Source: Candidatus Bathyarchaeota archaeon (GTDB lineage Archaea > Thermoproteota > Bathyarchaeia > Bathyarchaeales > Bathycorpusculaceae). Taken from it: a stretch of 64,000 bases of DNA. The DNA lies in contig JAOZHX010000034.1 in NCBI GenBank assembly GCA_026014665.1, positions 1-64,000 on the forward strand. Direction: 5' to 3'. Positions 41,833 to 50,445 of the stretch are shown here, piece after piece. How positions within the stretch are numbered: position 1 is the stretch's first letter; the number at the start of each line of letters is the position of its first letter. The notes below the pieces were generated by a model, which was not told the origin of the DNA, did no database searches, and saw nothing but the letters and a program-made list of their open reading frames with translations. A program made the translations under genes and the position numbers.

Positions 41833-43869
41833 CTAAGTTTTCTTTAGGCATCCTTCGCGTGGCTCATATATGGTGCCTTCACGCAGCATCTGGCTTATCA
41901 TGCGTTCAACTTCGCCACGCGGGATTTTATGCTTAGTTTCCAACTCATTCACCAGTGCTTCTTTCTCAACGATGCCTGTTACTTTCTCCATAGCCATGAG
42001 CGTTGACAGCACCACAGATAAGCGATCTCGGATGCTTTTCGGTCTGCCAGTCATAATCAAATCGATGTCTACTTTATAGGAGGACATATCAATGCCAACT
42101 TCCTCAAGCGAACGCTTCATGATTGCAATGGCTGCTTCAGCATCTTCAGCAGTGACTTCTTTGCGAAGCGCAACTCGAGCTCTGGCTTCAGCAACCCGAA
42201 CAAGCGACTCCAACTGGCGAGCGGTGATTGCTACGGGTGAGCCTTCGGTTTCGCTGGCTGAACGCATAGCTAAATAAAAGTCGCTGAGCCGTTTAAGTGC
42301 TTCATTGCTAAGCTCAGGCTTGATGCCCTTGGCATAGCTAACATACTTACGCAAAAGCTCAGGGCTCACTTGGGCTTCAACGGGACTCATACCTCGACGA
42401 TGAATTTCTAGAATATGACGAGACATTTTCCCGTCAGCTTCCTTGTTTGGGACATCACGCAACACGAAGATTAAGTCGAAACGGGAAAGTATGGTGACTG
42501 GCAAAGGCACGTTTTCTGCTACTGTCCGGTTAGGTTCATACCTGCCTAACGAAGGGTTAGCAGCCGCAAGCACAGCAGTTCGCGCATTAAGCGTCGCAAC
42601 AATGCCTCCTTTTGCCACAGAAACGGTGTGTTGCTCCATGGCTTCGTGGATGGCAACGCGATCTTCAGGACGCATTTTGTCCATTTCGTCGATGCAGGCT
42701 ATTCCCTTATCAGCTAGTACGAGCGCACCTGCTTCGAGCGACATGCTGCCGCCTTTCTCGCGAACGACTGCTGCGGTTAAGCCTGCTGCAGTGGTTCCTC
42801 TACCAGACGTATACAGACCCCTAGGTGCAATTCTTGCCACATACTGCAGCATCTGTGATTTGGCGGTCCCAGGGTCTCCGATCAGTAGTGCGTTCATTTC
42901 GCCTCTAACGTTGACATCTGGGAGGCTTTTGGAGACTCCGCCAAAAAGCAGGTACATTATGGCCTCTTTGATGTGTTCGTAACCAAAGATGGATGGAGCG
43001 ATGGAGCTCATGATTTTGCGGTGTACCCAAGGGTCCCGTGATAGCTCGAGGATTTTTGCTTCTTCCTCGGGAGTCGGCGGTGAGGTTTCGGGTTCTTTGC
43101 CAAGCACCTCTACAGAGTTGGCATCAAGTTGGAGGATGAAGGTTCGGAGTTTCCCCATGCCCATAAGGGACGGGGCAAATGCGCGGACGATACCGACTAT
43201 GGACACATGGTCGCCTGGTCTCGCTAAATCAACTATTTCGTCGCCGACGAGCTTCACGGCTAATGTCCGCGGGAGTTGTCCAGGAGGTAAATCCTCGGGT
43301 TTTTCCTGTAACCGAAGGTCTTGTGAGTCTATGAATGTGGATTCTTCTTGGCTGAATTCGAATGGTCCGTCCCTGCCACAATCTGGCGCCATACATACGG
43401 CTGGAGCTTTGAGGAATTGTCCAGTTTGTTCAACTTGATTTAAGGTGCCGCAACGTTTGCATTTGAAAGCTCCGACTTGAACCATGGGGCGGACTGGAGT
43501 GGCTCGGACGACTATGCCTTCGACCATGACGAGTTTGGTCATTTGCTTGGAGCCGAGTTTACGTAGTTGTTCTTTACCTAGAAGCTTTTGGACTCTGACG
43601 GTGATTTTTTCTATTTTTTGTGCATATTCAGCGTCTTCAATGCGGAGTTGTTCGTATGCCCCTTTGCCAGCGTGTTGGAGGTATTCTTCGGGTTTGTTGA
43701 GCAGAAGTTCGGCGAGGGTTTGGTCAAATCCGTAGAGTTCTTCAAAATCAATGGTTAATGAGGCTTTGCCGCTGATGGCTAACTGGGCGATGCGTTGTCT
43801 ATACTTTTCTTTTTTGAAGAATTCTTGGAACCGCTGCTGGGGGTCGATTGTGAGTGCTTGGTCAGCCAT
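41833..43869 (-). CDS. mcm: Replicative helicase MCM
   Basis: 678 aa. The N-terminal domain has a zinc finger (CKRCG and CMAPDCG, about 137-165) and an OB fold. The AAA+ core has Walker A GDPGTAKSQ (about 333), Walker B ACIDEMDK, and the arginine-finger region SRFDLIFVLRD. The C-terminal winged helix spans about 600-678. It starts one base downstream of the GINS stop region, so helicase and accessory factor are co-expressed. Confidence 0.97.
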   Translation of the reverse strand: MADQALTIDPQQRFQEFFKKEKYRQRIAQLAISGKASLTIDFEELYGFDQTLAELLLNKPEEYLQHAGKGAYEQLRIEDAEYAQKIEKITVRVQKLLGKEQLRKLGSKQMTKLVMVEGIVVRATPVRPMVQVGAFKCKRCGTLNQVEQTGQFLKAPAVCMAPDCGRDGPFEFSQEESTFIDSQDLRLQEKPEDLPPGQLPRTLAVKLVGDEIVDLARPGDHVSIVGIVRAFAPSLMGMGKLRTFILQLDANSVEVLGKEPETSPPTPEEEAKILELSRDPWVHRKIMSSIAPSIFGYEHIKEAIMYLLFGGVSKSLPDVNVRGEMNALLIGDPGTAKSQMLQYVARIAPRGLYTSGRGTTAAGLTAAVVREKGGSMSLEAGALVLADKGIACIDEMDKMRPEDRVAIHEAMEQHTVSVAKGGIVATLNARTAVLAAANPSLGRYEPNRTVAENVPLPVTILSRFDLIFVLRDVPNKEADGKMSRHILEIHRRGMSPVEAQVSPELLRKYVSYAKGIKPELSNEALKRLSDFYLAMRSASETEGSPVAITARQLESLVRVAEARARVALRKEVTAEDAEAAIAIMKRSLEEVGIDMSSYKVDIDLIMTGRPKSIRDRLSVVLSTLMAMEKVTGIVEKEALVNELETKHKIPRGEVERMISQMLREGTIYEPREGCLKKT

Positions 43870-43870
43870 G

Positions 43871-44431
43871 TCACTTTTCGGCTCCGTTCTGTAGAATCTT
43901 TGCTTTCCATTCGGAGATTATTTTTAAAAGTTGCTGGTAGATGAGTTTTTCTTCGTCCGTTAGTCTTTTTAAGACTTGATCAGTTTGCCCGGGGGCTGAG
44001 GAGAGAGCGATGATTTTTTTAAGTCTCGAGTTAACGATGTCTCTGGCAAGTTGCTTAACTCTATCGCACTCTTGAAATTTCTCTGATTGTTGGGTTTGAG
44101 TGGCTTGTTCTTTGAGTTCTAACAGGAACCTGCGGAGTTTGGGGTAAAAATCTTCTGGCAACTCAGAGATTTGTCCGGGGATTTGTACGCCTTCTTTCCA
44201 CTGGGCTTTATAGAGTTTTGTGGCGTCGAGAATGTCTTCTTCTCTGAAATGAACCATGCCTGCTTTGGCTAGTTCTTTTGCAACCCAAAAATATACTTCA
44301 TATTCGTTGCCTTCGTCGAAGGGTCCAACGGTGAGTCCTGCAAGCTTGATTTCGGGACAGTTGCGGTTGGCCACGATTTTCACCATTGAGTTCTCGTAGC
44401 AGAAGTCCAATGTGGAGATTTTCGTTGCCAA
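43871..44431 (-). CDS. gins23: GINS complex subunit (Gins23-like)
   Basis: 186 aa. The N-terminal beta domain (MVKIVANRNCPEIKLAGLTV, GPFDEGNEYEVYFWVAKELA) precedes the helical domain, the order of Psf2/Psf3-type (Gins23) subunits. GINS links MCM to Cdc45/GAN and primase. The position directly upstream of mcm is conserved in TACK archaea. The upstream 529-bp gap holds repeat copy C. Confidence 0.82.
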   Translation of the reverse strand: MATKISTLDFCYENSMVKIVANRNCPEIKLAGLTVGPFDEGNEYEVYFWVAKELAKAGMVHFREEDILDATKLYKAQWKEGVQIPGQISELPEDFYPKLRRFLLELKEQATQTQQSEKFQECDRVKQLARDIVNSRLKKIIALSSAPGQTDQVLKRLTDEEKLIYQQLLKIISEWKAKILQNGAEK

Positions 44432-44602
44432 CGTGTGCCATCCTCTCAGTGTTGTTGTTCTTTACGGGGTTCAAGAGATATGCTGAATAGAGTTTTAAGG
44501 GTTTGCGTTGTAAGGGTTAGCCTTTGCTAAATGATTAGAAAAGCAATTTAGGGTTACTTTGAACTTTTATATTGCTTCAATGGATGCTTGCATCGAAAGC
44601 TT

Positions 44603-44830
44603 TGTGTGGGTGTGGCGGCTTTGTGGTTGCCACAAGATTGTTGGTGAGGGCGGCTGCTTTTTGTGTTTGCGTTGTCTTTCGGGGCTGCAATGGTGTGGTG
44701 TAGGTATCTTTTGCCACATGCGATCCATGATTCTATGCTGGCGGCGTTAGGGTTTGGTTGGGAAGGTATCTGAATGAACCCAAAATTGATACACCAAAAA
44801 AGGAAGGAAAAGTCGTTAAATAAAGCAACA
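44603..44830 (+). repeat. GT-rich dispersed intergenic element, copy C
   Basis: The left half is well kept: TGTGTGGGTGTGGCGGC, TTTGTGGTTGCCACAAGATT, GGCGGCTGCTTTTTGTG. The right half has drifted, but a terminal segment (AAAATTGATACACCAAAAAA, GGAAGGAAAAGTCGTTAAA) matches copies B and D. A 44-codon frame from ATG 44774 runs over this end. The rest of the 44432-44960 gap shows only a TATA-like CTTAAAACTC on the minus strand near 44493-44503 for the GINS-MCM operon. Confidence 0.8.
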
Positions 44831-44960
44831 ATGAATAGTAAAAAATATAGCTTCCTTAAACTAGAACCCTTCAATTTCCAAGCAGACCAAGCCCAGACCC
44901 AGCTTTAAGTATTAAAGCCGCTGAGAAAAGCTGTTCCATCTGAAGAACGCTGATTTCCGA

Positions 44961-45272
44961 TTATATAACGTAGGTTTCTTGGATAGTAACCAAGCCGTCG
45001 TCGCCTATTATCATCTTTAGCTCAGGCAAAAGTGGCTCCAGCTTTTCCTGTGTATCTATAACCTCTATTATTAGGGGCATGTTAACTGAAATCCCCTCAA
45101 TGTGCAGGGTGGATTTGCCTCTTTTCCCAAACCCGTTGACTCCAGTCCAAACCGTTGCACCAGCGATGCCTGCTTTATTGAGGCAGTCCATAATGAGCAC
45201 CTGCAGCCGTTTGCCACCTACTTCATCATTCCTCTTTATCCTGATCGTGAGATCCCACATCTTCATTCTCAC
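44961..45272 (-). CDS. DUF190 PII-like protein
   Basis: 103 aa. WDLTIRIKRNDEVGGKRLQV, AGIAGATVWTGVNGFGKRGK and LPLI-type IEVIDTQEKLEPLLPELK match DUF190, a ferredoxin-like fold related to PII. It is very often next to crcB. Its start overlaps the crcB stop by four bases. It likely senses or helps the fluoride channel; its mechanism is unknown. Confidence 0.9.
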   Translation of the reverse strand: MRMKMWDLTIRIKRNDEVGGKRLQVLIMDCLNKAGIAGATVWTGVNGFGKRGKSTLHIEGISVNMPLIIEVIDTQEKLEPLLPELKMIIGDDGLVTIQETYVI

Positions 45273-45658
45273 CAGAAGATCCTCTCCATTACCGCAGTCC
45301 CTAACAATCTACCACCGATAACTGCTATAAAAGATAAACCCACATTTGCCGCCATATCCAATGCCGCAAGGCCAAGCCGATGACTATCCACAAGATTAAC
45401 AGTTTCGAGCTCGAACGACGACATAGTTGTAAACGAACCACAAAAACCCACAGTCACAAACAACGTGTACTTAGGGTCTAAGTTAAAAGCCAAAGAAATT
45501 ACTGAAAACAACCCCAAAATAAAACTGCCAAGAACATTAACGATCAAAACATTAACCGGCATATTGCCTAACGTAATGGGCGACTCAACAATTCTATATC
45601 GTGAATACGCACCGATTACTGCGCCTATAGCCAAAAGGACGAATTCAAGCCCTTTCAT
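45269..45658 (-). CDS. crcB: Fluoride channel Fluc/CrcB
   Basis: 129 aa with four membrane helices. The conserved Asn region VNVLIVNVLGSFILG (about 36-50) and the sodium/fluoride-site loop GFCGSFTTMSSFELETVNL (about 71-89) are present. The channel forms an inverted dimer and expels F-. A fluoride riboswitch is predicted in its leader (45689-45752). Co-transcribed with DUF190. Confidence 0.95.
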   Translation of the reverse strand: MKGLEFVLLAIGAVIGAYSRYRIVESPITLGNMPVNVLIVNVLGSFILGLFSVISLAFNLDPKYTLFVTVGFCGSFTTMSSFELETVNLVDSHRLGLAALDMAANVGLSFIAVIGGRLLGTAVMERIFW

Positions 45659-45688
45659 CGTAATTCAGTCAGCCTCATTGATTGCTAA

Positions 45689-45752
45689 GCAGGCATTATC
45701 AGCATCCAATTGGCTGCGGTTCGGGTACACGCCAAGGCTAATGCCATAGCCA
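45689..45752 (-). promoter_or_regulatory. Fluoride riboswitch (crcB motif)
   Basis: The crcB leader contains GGCTATGGCATTAGCC, AACCGCAGCC and GCTGATAATGCCTGC in the order and spacing of the crcB/fluoride aptamer. P1 is GGC/GCC; a pseudoknot joins GGCATT (45745-45740) with AATGCC (45697-45692); P3 is CAGC/GCTG around a CCAATTGG loop. The segment GCTGAT-N-CC-TNC is the signature 3' part. The distance to the crcB ATG is about 30 bases, so it probably controls translation or early termination. Confidence 0.82.
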
Positions 45753-45772
45753 CATCCTCCGCTGTAATATAC

Positions 45773-45780
45773 CTTTTAAA
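45773..45780 (-). promoter_or_regulatory. TATA box of the crcB operon
   Basis: TTTAAAAG on the minus strand predicts a transcription start about 25 bases on, near 45752. That is exactly the 5' edge of the aptamer, so the riboswitch forms the very 5' end of the mRNA. Confidence 0.6.
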
Positions 45781-45871
45781 CTTTGCCCGACAAAACATCA
45801 TTTCTCCATGTAAATTAACATCGCATGTAGGAGTTGATGTTTCAAAGCTTTATGCTAAGCAAAAAACAGGG

Positions 45872-46096
45872 TCAAGCTGCCATAACCAATGTCCATTTTA
45901 CAGAACCGCAAGTTCGGCAAGGCGGAAAGGTCTCAGTCCTCGATAAAGGTATGGTTGCTTTTTCACCCTTGCTTTTACAGAAATGCGTCCATAAACCCGA
46001 TTCAGGACATTTTTCGCCCGTGCGGTAAAATTTAGGTTTTTTCTCCTGTGTTTTTTTGGACCTATTTTTTTCTGGGGCTGCTTTCTTAGAAGGCAT
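45872..46096 (-). CDS. YjzC-like small zinc protein, 74 aa
   Basis: A Lys-rich N-terminus (SKKAAPEKNRSKKTQEKKPK) precedes FYRTGEKCPESGLWTHFCKS, IPLSRTETFPPCRTC and GSVKWTLV. The CP-x-SG-x-W ... FPPC-x2-C layout is that of YjzC-type proteins, with Cys for one metal. Function unknown. It lies upstream of the crcB operon on the same strand but has its own promoter. Confidence 0.7.
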   Translation of the reverse strand: MPSKKAAPEKNRSKKTQEKKPKFYRTGEKCPESGLWTHFCKSKGEKATIPLSRTETFPPCRTCGSVKWTLVMAA

Positions 46097-46169
46097 TCAA
46101 ATCAGACAATACACTTGGGGTTATTTAGAATTATAAGCTTTACCTAGCCCTAAGCACATGCTTAAGCGT

Positions 46170-46796
46170 TTAATCGGCGTCTGAAAGCACTTTTACTAGT
46201 GTTTCCATGTTAAAAAGGGTGTTTGCGCAACCGTTCTTAATCAAGGGGATACCTTGCCCAGCCACACCCATCCCGTTCAACAAAGGGCTTAGCATTTTCA
46301 TTTCTTCCCCGCACGCCACTCCCACAATCCCTTCATATTTATGGCTCTTGAGAATTTTAGGTATACAAGAGCCACCTGGCAAGACGTAGATGTCATAGCC
46401 CTTCTTTTTTGCGAATTTATCCGCTTTATGTATCAAGCAATCTTCGCTACAGTGAGCACAGGTATAGGATGGAATTTCTGCATTGAAAGTTGCTTTACAC
46501 CGGTTATCCATATACTTACGCGAGCAATGTGGTAGAAAAAGAGCACGGCTTTTACTTTGCAGAAATTTACTTCTCTCCAAAATGTTGATTGCTTGCAAAT
46601 CAATAAGATCCTCAAGCAAAACCACGGCGTCTGAAAGGTTGAGCCCCGTAGCCTCCTGAATCCGAAACTTTAGAATTAAATCGTTCGCTTTATTTAAGAA
46701 ACTTTTATGCATGCCCTTCTGGTAACTCAGAAGCGTGAGTTCAGTAAAGAAGAATCTAGGTACCTTGGAGAGGTCAAAGGTGAATTTGTAGGGCAT
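46170..46796 (-). CDS. DUF116 family protein
   Basis: 208 aa. A Cys-rich middle (LFLPHCSRKYMDNRC, CAHCSEDCLIHKA, about 89-128) could hold an iron-sulfur cluster. Then DIYVLPGGSCIPKILK, GIVGVACGEEMKML and the C-terminal GVAGQGIPLIKNGCANT follow. This is the DUF116 layout, known from methanogens and anaerobic bacteria; function unknown. N-terminal about 60 residues are helical. Confidence 0.85.
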   Translation of the reverse strand: MPYKFTFDLSKVPRFFFTELTLLSYQKGMHKSFLNKANDLILKFRIQEATGLNLSDAVVLLEDLIDLQAINILERSKFLQSKSRALFLPHCSRKYMDNRCKATFNAEIPSYTCAHCSEDCLIHKADKFAKKKGYDIYVLPGGSCIPKILKSHKYEGIVGVACGEEMKMLSPLLNGMGVAGQGIPLIKNGCANTLFNMETLVKVLSDAD

Positions 46797-46843
46797 GGGT
46801 TAGCATAGCATCGTAGTTACTTAAAAAAATACCTATAACTGAA

Positions 46844-47122
46844 CTATGAATTACCAGCTGAATCCTTTCTCACACTTAAGCCCAAGAGCTCTTTTATGGC
46901 TTGAAGTTCCTCACGCAAAGTTTTAACTTCAGCCTCAAGCTTGTTTGCACGCATTTCAGCCTCTACTCGCGCTCCAGCGATGCTGCTTAGAAACTGAGGC
47001 TTAGAATCAAAAGTTTCAAGTTTTACGTGCAGGTTCGCTAAGTTTTGTTTTAGTCCTAATTGTATCTTCTCAAGCTTAGCAATTGTTTCCGATATCTTTG
47101 GCTTATCTTTAGCTTTTGGGAT
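46844..47122 (-). CDS. Coiled-coil protein with no ordinary start codon
   Basis: Downstream of tfb on the same strand, a frame of 92 codons reads IPKAKDKPKISETIAKLEKI, then QLGLKQNLANLHVKLETFD and EAEMRANKLEAEVKTLREEL, a clear heptad coiled coil ending in KELLGL. It stays open from just after the tfb stop (about 47158), yet has no ATG, GTG or TTG before the internal ATG that would leave 36 aa. I place the start at ATC 47122 only as a guide (GGCGG upstream). It could use a rare start, have lost one, or need a frameshift. Confidence 0.6.
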   Translation of the reverse strand: MPKAKDKPKISETIAKLEKIQLGLKQNLANLHVKLETFDSKPQFLSSIAGARVEAEMRANKLEAEVKTLREELQAIKELLGLSVRKDSAGNS

Positions 47123-47151
47123 ATTAGCCGTTGCAAACCGCCAGTTTACAG

Positions 47152-48126
47152 TTAGATACTAATCTGGAACATAAGGCGTTCAACGAGTTCCTTGTACCTA
47201 TTGCGAATGGTAACCTCGGTGACCTGTGCAATTTCAGCGATTTCCCGCTGTGTTTTACGTTCACCCGTCAAGACTGACGCAACATAACTTGCTGCTGCAG
47301 CAATGCCAGTGGGTCCACGTCCTGAGGTAAGCTTAAGTTCTTTAGCCGCGGCTAGAATTTTATGGGCGATTTCTTCTACTTTACCCTGCATGGTGAGTTG
47401 GTTAGAGAACTTGGTTATGTATTGGCTCGGTCGCAAGGGCGGAATAGAATAGTTTAGTTCTCGAATTAGGAAACGGTAGCTTCTTCCAACTTCTTTCTTG
47501 TTAACAGTTGAGGACTGAGAAATCTCATCGAGCGTCCTGGGCAAACCGCATTGCCGGCAAGCAAGATAAATCGCCGCTGAAGTAACACCCTGGATGGATC
47601 TGCCCCGGATAAGCCGCTCCTTAACTGCTTTACGATAAATGACCGAGGCAGTTTCAAGAATGTTTTTGGGTAAATTCAAGTTATTAGAAATCTTCGTGAT
47701 TTCCGATAGTGCGAACGCCAAATTTCTCTCGGTTGCATCAGAGACTCTAATGCGCCTTTGCCACTTGCGTAATCGGTAAACCTGCGCCTTCTGGCCAGGT
47801 GAAAGACTTTTACCGTAGATATCACGGTCATGCCAATCAATAGTCGTTGATAAGCCTTTATCATGAATCGTGTATGTTAGGGGTGCCCCAACTCGGGTGC
47901 GTTTTGACCTTTGCTCGTCATCAAAAGCTCGCCATTCAGGTCCACGATCGGCGAGTTTTTGCTGCACAACAATCCCGCAATCCATGCAAACAATTTCGGC
48001 GGCTTCAGAATCGTGCATAAGTCTTGTGCTACCGCATTCAGGGCAAACTCGTGCTCTGTAAGGCTCTGCCTGAACTGCAGGTTGATCTTGATCTACTTGT
48101 TCACGTAACTTGCTTTCTCTGCTCAT
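47152..48126 (-). CDS. tfb: Transcription initiation factor TFB
   Basis: 324 aa. The zinc ribbon is [20 protein letters not shown] with a following MDCG (about 28-53), then the B-finger/linker ([19 protein letters not shown]) and two cyclin repeats ([20 protein letters not shown] and [20 protein letters not shown]). It recruits RNA polymerase at TATA/BRE promoters. Its start lies 26 bases inside the gar1 gene. The coiled-coil frame at 46844 follows. Confidence 0.97.
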   Translation of the reverse strand: MSRESKLREQVDQDQPAVQAEPYRARVCPECGSTRLMHDSEAAEIVCMDCGIVVQQKLADRGPEWRAFDDEQRSKRTRVGAPLTYTIHDKGLSTTIDWHDRDIYGKSLSPGQKAQVYRLRKWQRRIRVSDATERNLAFALSEITKISNNLNLPKNILETASVIYRKAVKERLIRGRSIQGVTSAAIYLACRQCGLPRTLDEISQSSTVNKKEVGRSYRFLIRELNYSIPPLRPSQYITKFSNQLTMQGKVEEIAHKILAAAKELKLTSGRGPTGIAAAASYVASVLTGERKTQREIAEIAQVTEVTIRNRYKELVERLMFQISI

Positions 48127-48382
48127 TCTCTCTTCTGCTCCGTTTCGTTTTCGAGAGAAGCAGGTAAAGTGGCTTATTCAACAATCTGACCGGATCTTTG
48201 ACAACTGGTTTAATCACTGCATAAGGCGCTGAGACTGGGCCTATAATATCAAACACTTTACCGATAACAACTAGATTCTCGTCGACGACTTCGGAGCCGA
48301 TTTTCGGGGCATGCTCTGCTTTAACTATGGCGTTTCCTGAAGGAGATACATTTGACACCCTGCCCAATCTTTGCAAACGCAA
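48101..48382 (-). CDS. gar1: H/ACA RNP protein Gar1
   Basis: 93 aa. [40 protein letters not shown] and [12 protein letters not shown] form the six-stranded Gar1 barrel; the C-terminus is basic. It regulates Cbf5 in pseudouridylation. The overlap with tfb is a common archaeal pair. Start TTG 48382 with GAGGGG close upstream. A TATA TTTAAATTT lies at about 48421-48430. Confidence 0.9.
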   Translation of the reverse strand: MRLQRLGRVSNVSPSGNAIVKAEHAPKIGSEVVDENLVVIGKVFDIIGPVSAPYAVIKPVVKDPVRLLNKPLYLLLSKTKRSRRENEQRKQVT

Positions 48383-48487
48383 TTCCCCTCTCGAAAAACA
48401 TGTACGTGAGCGTGACTGGAAATTTAAATCTTTCTAAACGATATATAAGCACAAGGTCTCAGTTTGAGTTTTTTAGTCGAAAGATTA

Positions 48488-48496
48488 TTAAATAGG
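48488..48496 (+). promoter_or_regulatory. TATA box of the L7Ae operon
   Basis: TTAAATAGG in context GATTATTAAATAGGAAG, about 50 bases before ATG 48542, predicts a start near 48518. The divergent gar1-tfb promoter lies about 60 bp away. Confidence 0.55.
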
Positions 48497-48541
48497 AAGT
48501 GGGGATAAGACTGTGCCTTAAAAGGGTGAGGCTAAGAAAGT

Positions 48542-48922
48542 ATGTCTAAACCATTCTATGTAAAGTATGAAGTTCCAAAAGAAATCGTAGATGCAGCCTA
48601 TGAAGCCCTAACGATTGCTTCTAAGTCAGGATCAGTTAGGAAAGGAACTAACGAGGCCACAAAGGCCGTTGAACGTAGCCAAGCAAAACTTGTCGTTATA
48701 GCAGAAGATGTTGACCCGCCAGAAGTTATTGCGCACCTACCGCTTCTTTGCGATGAGCGGAAGATCCCGTACGTTTTCGTTCCGAGCAAAGAGCAACTCG
48801 GCAAATCCATCGGCATAGACGTCCCGTGTGCAGCTGCCTGTATTATGAGAGAAGGCGAAGCAGCCGGATTAATCAAAGAAATCATCACGCGCATCGACCA
48901 GGTTAAACGAGGAACTCAGTAA
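48542..48922 (+). CDS. rpl7ae: Ribosomal/RNP protein L7Ae
   Basis: 126 aa. [20 protein letters not shown] holds the kink-turn RNA-binding signature; [20 protein letters not shown] and [20 protein letters not shown] follow. It serves the ribosome, C/D and H/ACA RNPs, and RNase P. It leads L7Ae-S28e-L24e. Confidence 0.96.
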   Translation: MSKPFYVKYEVPKEIVDAAYEALTIASKSGSVRKGTNEATKAVERSQAKLVVIAEDVDPPEVIAHLPLLCDERKIPYVFVPSKEQLGKSIGIDVPCAAACIMREGEAAGLIKEIITRIDQVKRGTQ

Positions 48923-49143
48923 TGAGTAGTAAAGAAACAGCAGAAGAACTAATTCCCTCTGAAGTTATTCAAATAATCGGCAGAACAGGTGTCACGGGCG
49001 AAATTACACAAGTCCGCGTTCGCATCATGGAAGGAAAAGATAAGGGCAGAATCATCACACGCAACGTTAAAGGACCAGTACGCATTCAAGACATCCTCAT
49101 GCTACGAGAAACCGAACGAGAAGCAAAGAAGATCACAAGATAA
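48922..49143 (+). CDS. rps28e: Small-subunit ribosomal protein S28e
   Basis: 73 aa. [40 protein letters not shown] and the C-terminal RETEREAK are diagnostic. ATG 48922 overlaps the L7Ae stop by one base (TAATG). Confidence 0.96.
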   Translation: MSSKETAEELIPSEVIQIIGRTGVTGEITQVRVRIMEGKDKGRIITRNVKGPVRIQDILMLRETEREAKKITR

Positions 49144-49163
49144 ACTGAAACGGAGAAATTCTC

Positions 49164-49361
49164 ATGCCAAAACCGAGAAAATGTTCGTTCTGTGGGGCTG
49201 ATTTTCCAGCTGGCACAGGCATGATGTACGTTAAAAACGACGGCTCAATACTTTGGTTCGACTCCAGCAAATGTAAGAAAAGCAGCTTAGCATTCAAACG
49301 CGATGCACGCAAGCTAAAGTGGACAAAGTACTTCGGCAAAGAAGAAAAAGGCAAAGGGTAA
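49164..49361 (+). CDS. rpl24e: Large-subunit ribosomal protein L24e
   Basis: 65 aa. PRKCSFCGADFPAGTGMMYV, KNDGSILWFDSSKCKKS give the zinc site (two Cys early, Cys/Ser later) of L24e. The C-terminal lysine-rich tail is KYFGKEEKGKG. GGAG lies before the ATG. End of the ribosomal cluster; the usual nucleoside diphosphate kinase and IF2 genes do not follow. Confidence 0.95.
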   Translation: MPKPRKCSFCGADFPAGTGMMYVKNDGSILWFDSSKCKKSSLAFKRDARKLKWTKYFGKEEKGKG

Positions 49362-49474
49362 AATCAGCAATCGTCTCTACGTTTTTCTCCCCGAAATTTT
49401 TCATTTCCAGTATTCGATTTTAGACTTAACATTTATCTTTTAGTCGTTCACCAATCAAAAGCCAAGGTGACAGA

Positions 49475-49801
49475 GTGCCGCTTCTCCGTACCAAAAAAGA
49501 AGTATTCCAATGGCTCAAACAGGGCAAAAAAACGATTGATATCCGAAAAGGCAAGCCCTATAGAGGTGATGTAGCCATTTTTCAGGCTGGACCACATAGC
49601 TTGAGGCTTCAAATTGTAAAAAGGGAATCGGGGCGACTTGTTGACCTTGTCCGCACAGATAACTTTGTTAAGATTATTCCTTCAGCTTTAACGCTGGAAG
49701 AGGCGCTCGGCTATTTTAGAGAACTTTACGACAATTATGACGGGGTCTTTTGCGCTTATCATGTGGCACCGCCTGAAAAGATGATCGATGCTTATGAATA
49801 A
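49475..49801 (+). CDS. ASCH/PUA-like domain protein, 108 aa
   Basis: KEVFQWLKQGKKTIDIRKGK, YRGDVAIFQAG and LRLQIVKRESGRLVDL, then LTLEEALGYFRELYD resemble the ASCH fold, which binds RNA or modified nucleosides. The domain lacks an obvious catalytic site. GTG start 49475. It follows L24e by 113 bases, probably with its own promoter. Confidence 0.65.
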   Translation: MPLLRTKKEVFQWLKQGKKTIDIRKGKPYRGDVAIFQAGPHSLRLQIVKRESGRLVDLVRTDNFVKIIPSALTLEEALGYFRELYDNYDGVFCAYHVAPPEKMIDAYE

Positions 49802-49832
49802 TTTTTAAACAATATTGTCTAGCTAATAAGCT

Positions 49833-50343
49833 ATGCTAAAAGTGAATAGGCAGTGGGTCAAGAAAATACAGATAAACGAAACATTATGGAAAAAGATAAT
49901 GAATGAAACACTCAAGAACGTCCCAGCTCTTTTAGATTCAGCCGAAATACTTCTAAGCAATGCACTGGGTTATACCTATTTGCTTTTGAGGAGTATGGAA
50001 AATTTTTGTTGTTAAGTCAATCTCCATTAGTCAACGGTGAAGTCATTATTACATATAAAGAAGGATATAGGAAACATCAAACAAAATTTAAAATTGCATC
50101 AGATAACCTGCCATTAGTATGCCAGTGGTTAAATTCGGCAGTTTTTGATGAACCGGTTTTGAGGCGCCAGTATTTGAGGGAGATGAGATAGTTGATTTCG
50201 ATACGAGAAATAACGTTTTTTATACTGATTTTACAATTGACGGTAAAAATGTTAGAGCTGACCCGTCTCTGGATGCTGGGTTTCTTAAACGTGCTATCGA
50301 GACCCTAAAAGGTATAACTAAGGAAACAAAAGCTCCAGAATAA
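49833..50343 (+). pseudogene. AbiV/HEPN-like gene broken by two frameshifts
   Basis: Three frames join end to end. First, 49833 on: NVPALLDSAEILLSNALGYT. After a shift near 49973-49985: FAFEEYGKFLLLSQSPLVNG, EVIITYKEGYRKHQTKFKIA. After a second shift near 50145-50155: APVFEGDEIVDFDTRNNVFY, ending PSLDAGFLKRAIETLKGI and TAA 50343. ALLDSAEILL...FAFEEYGKFLLL and HQTKF are the pattern of AbiV-type HEPN proteins, which act in abortive infection. About 165 aa when joined. Both breaks could be real decay or sequencing errors. Confidence 0.72.
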
Positions 50344-50445
50344 TTCAGATACAAGATTGATACGTTTTTCGTAAAATTATTCTGTAAAGCGCAACAGTTA
50401 AATACTGAATAAACGAATTCACTATTAACAAAGAGGAATTCGGAA

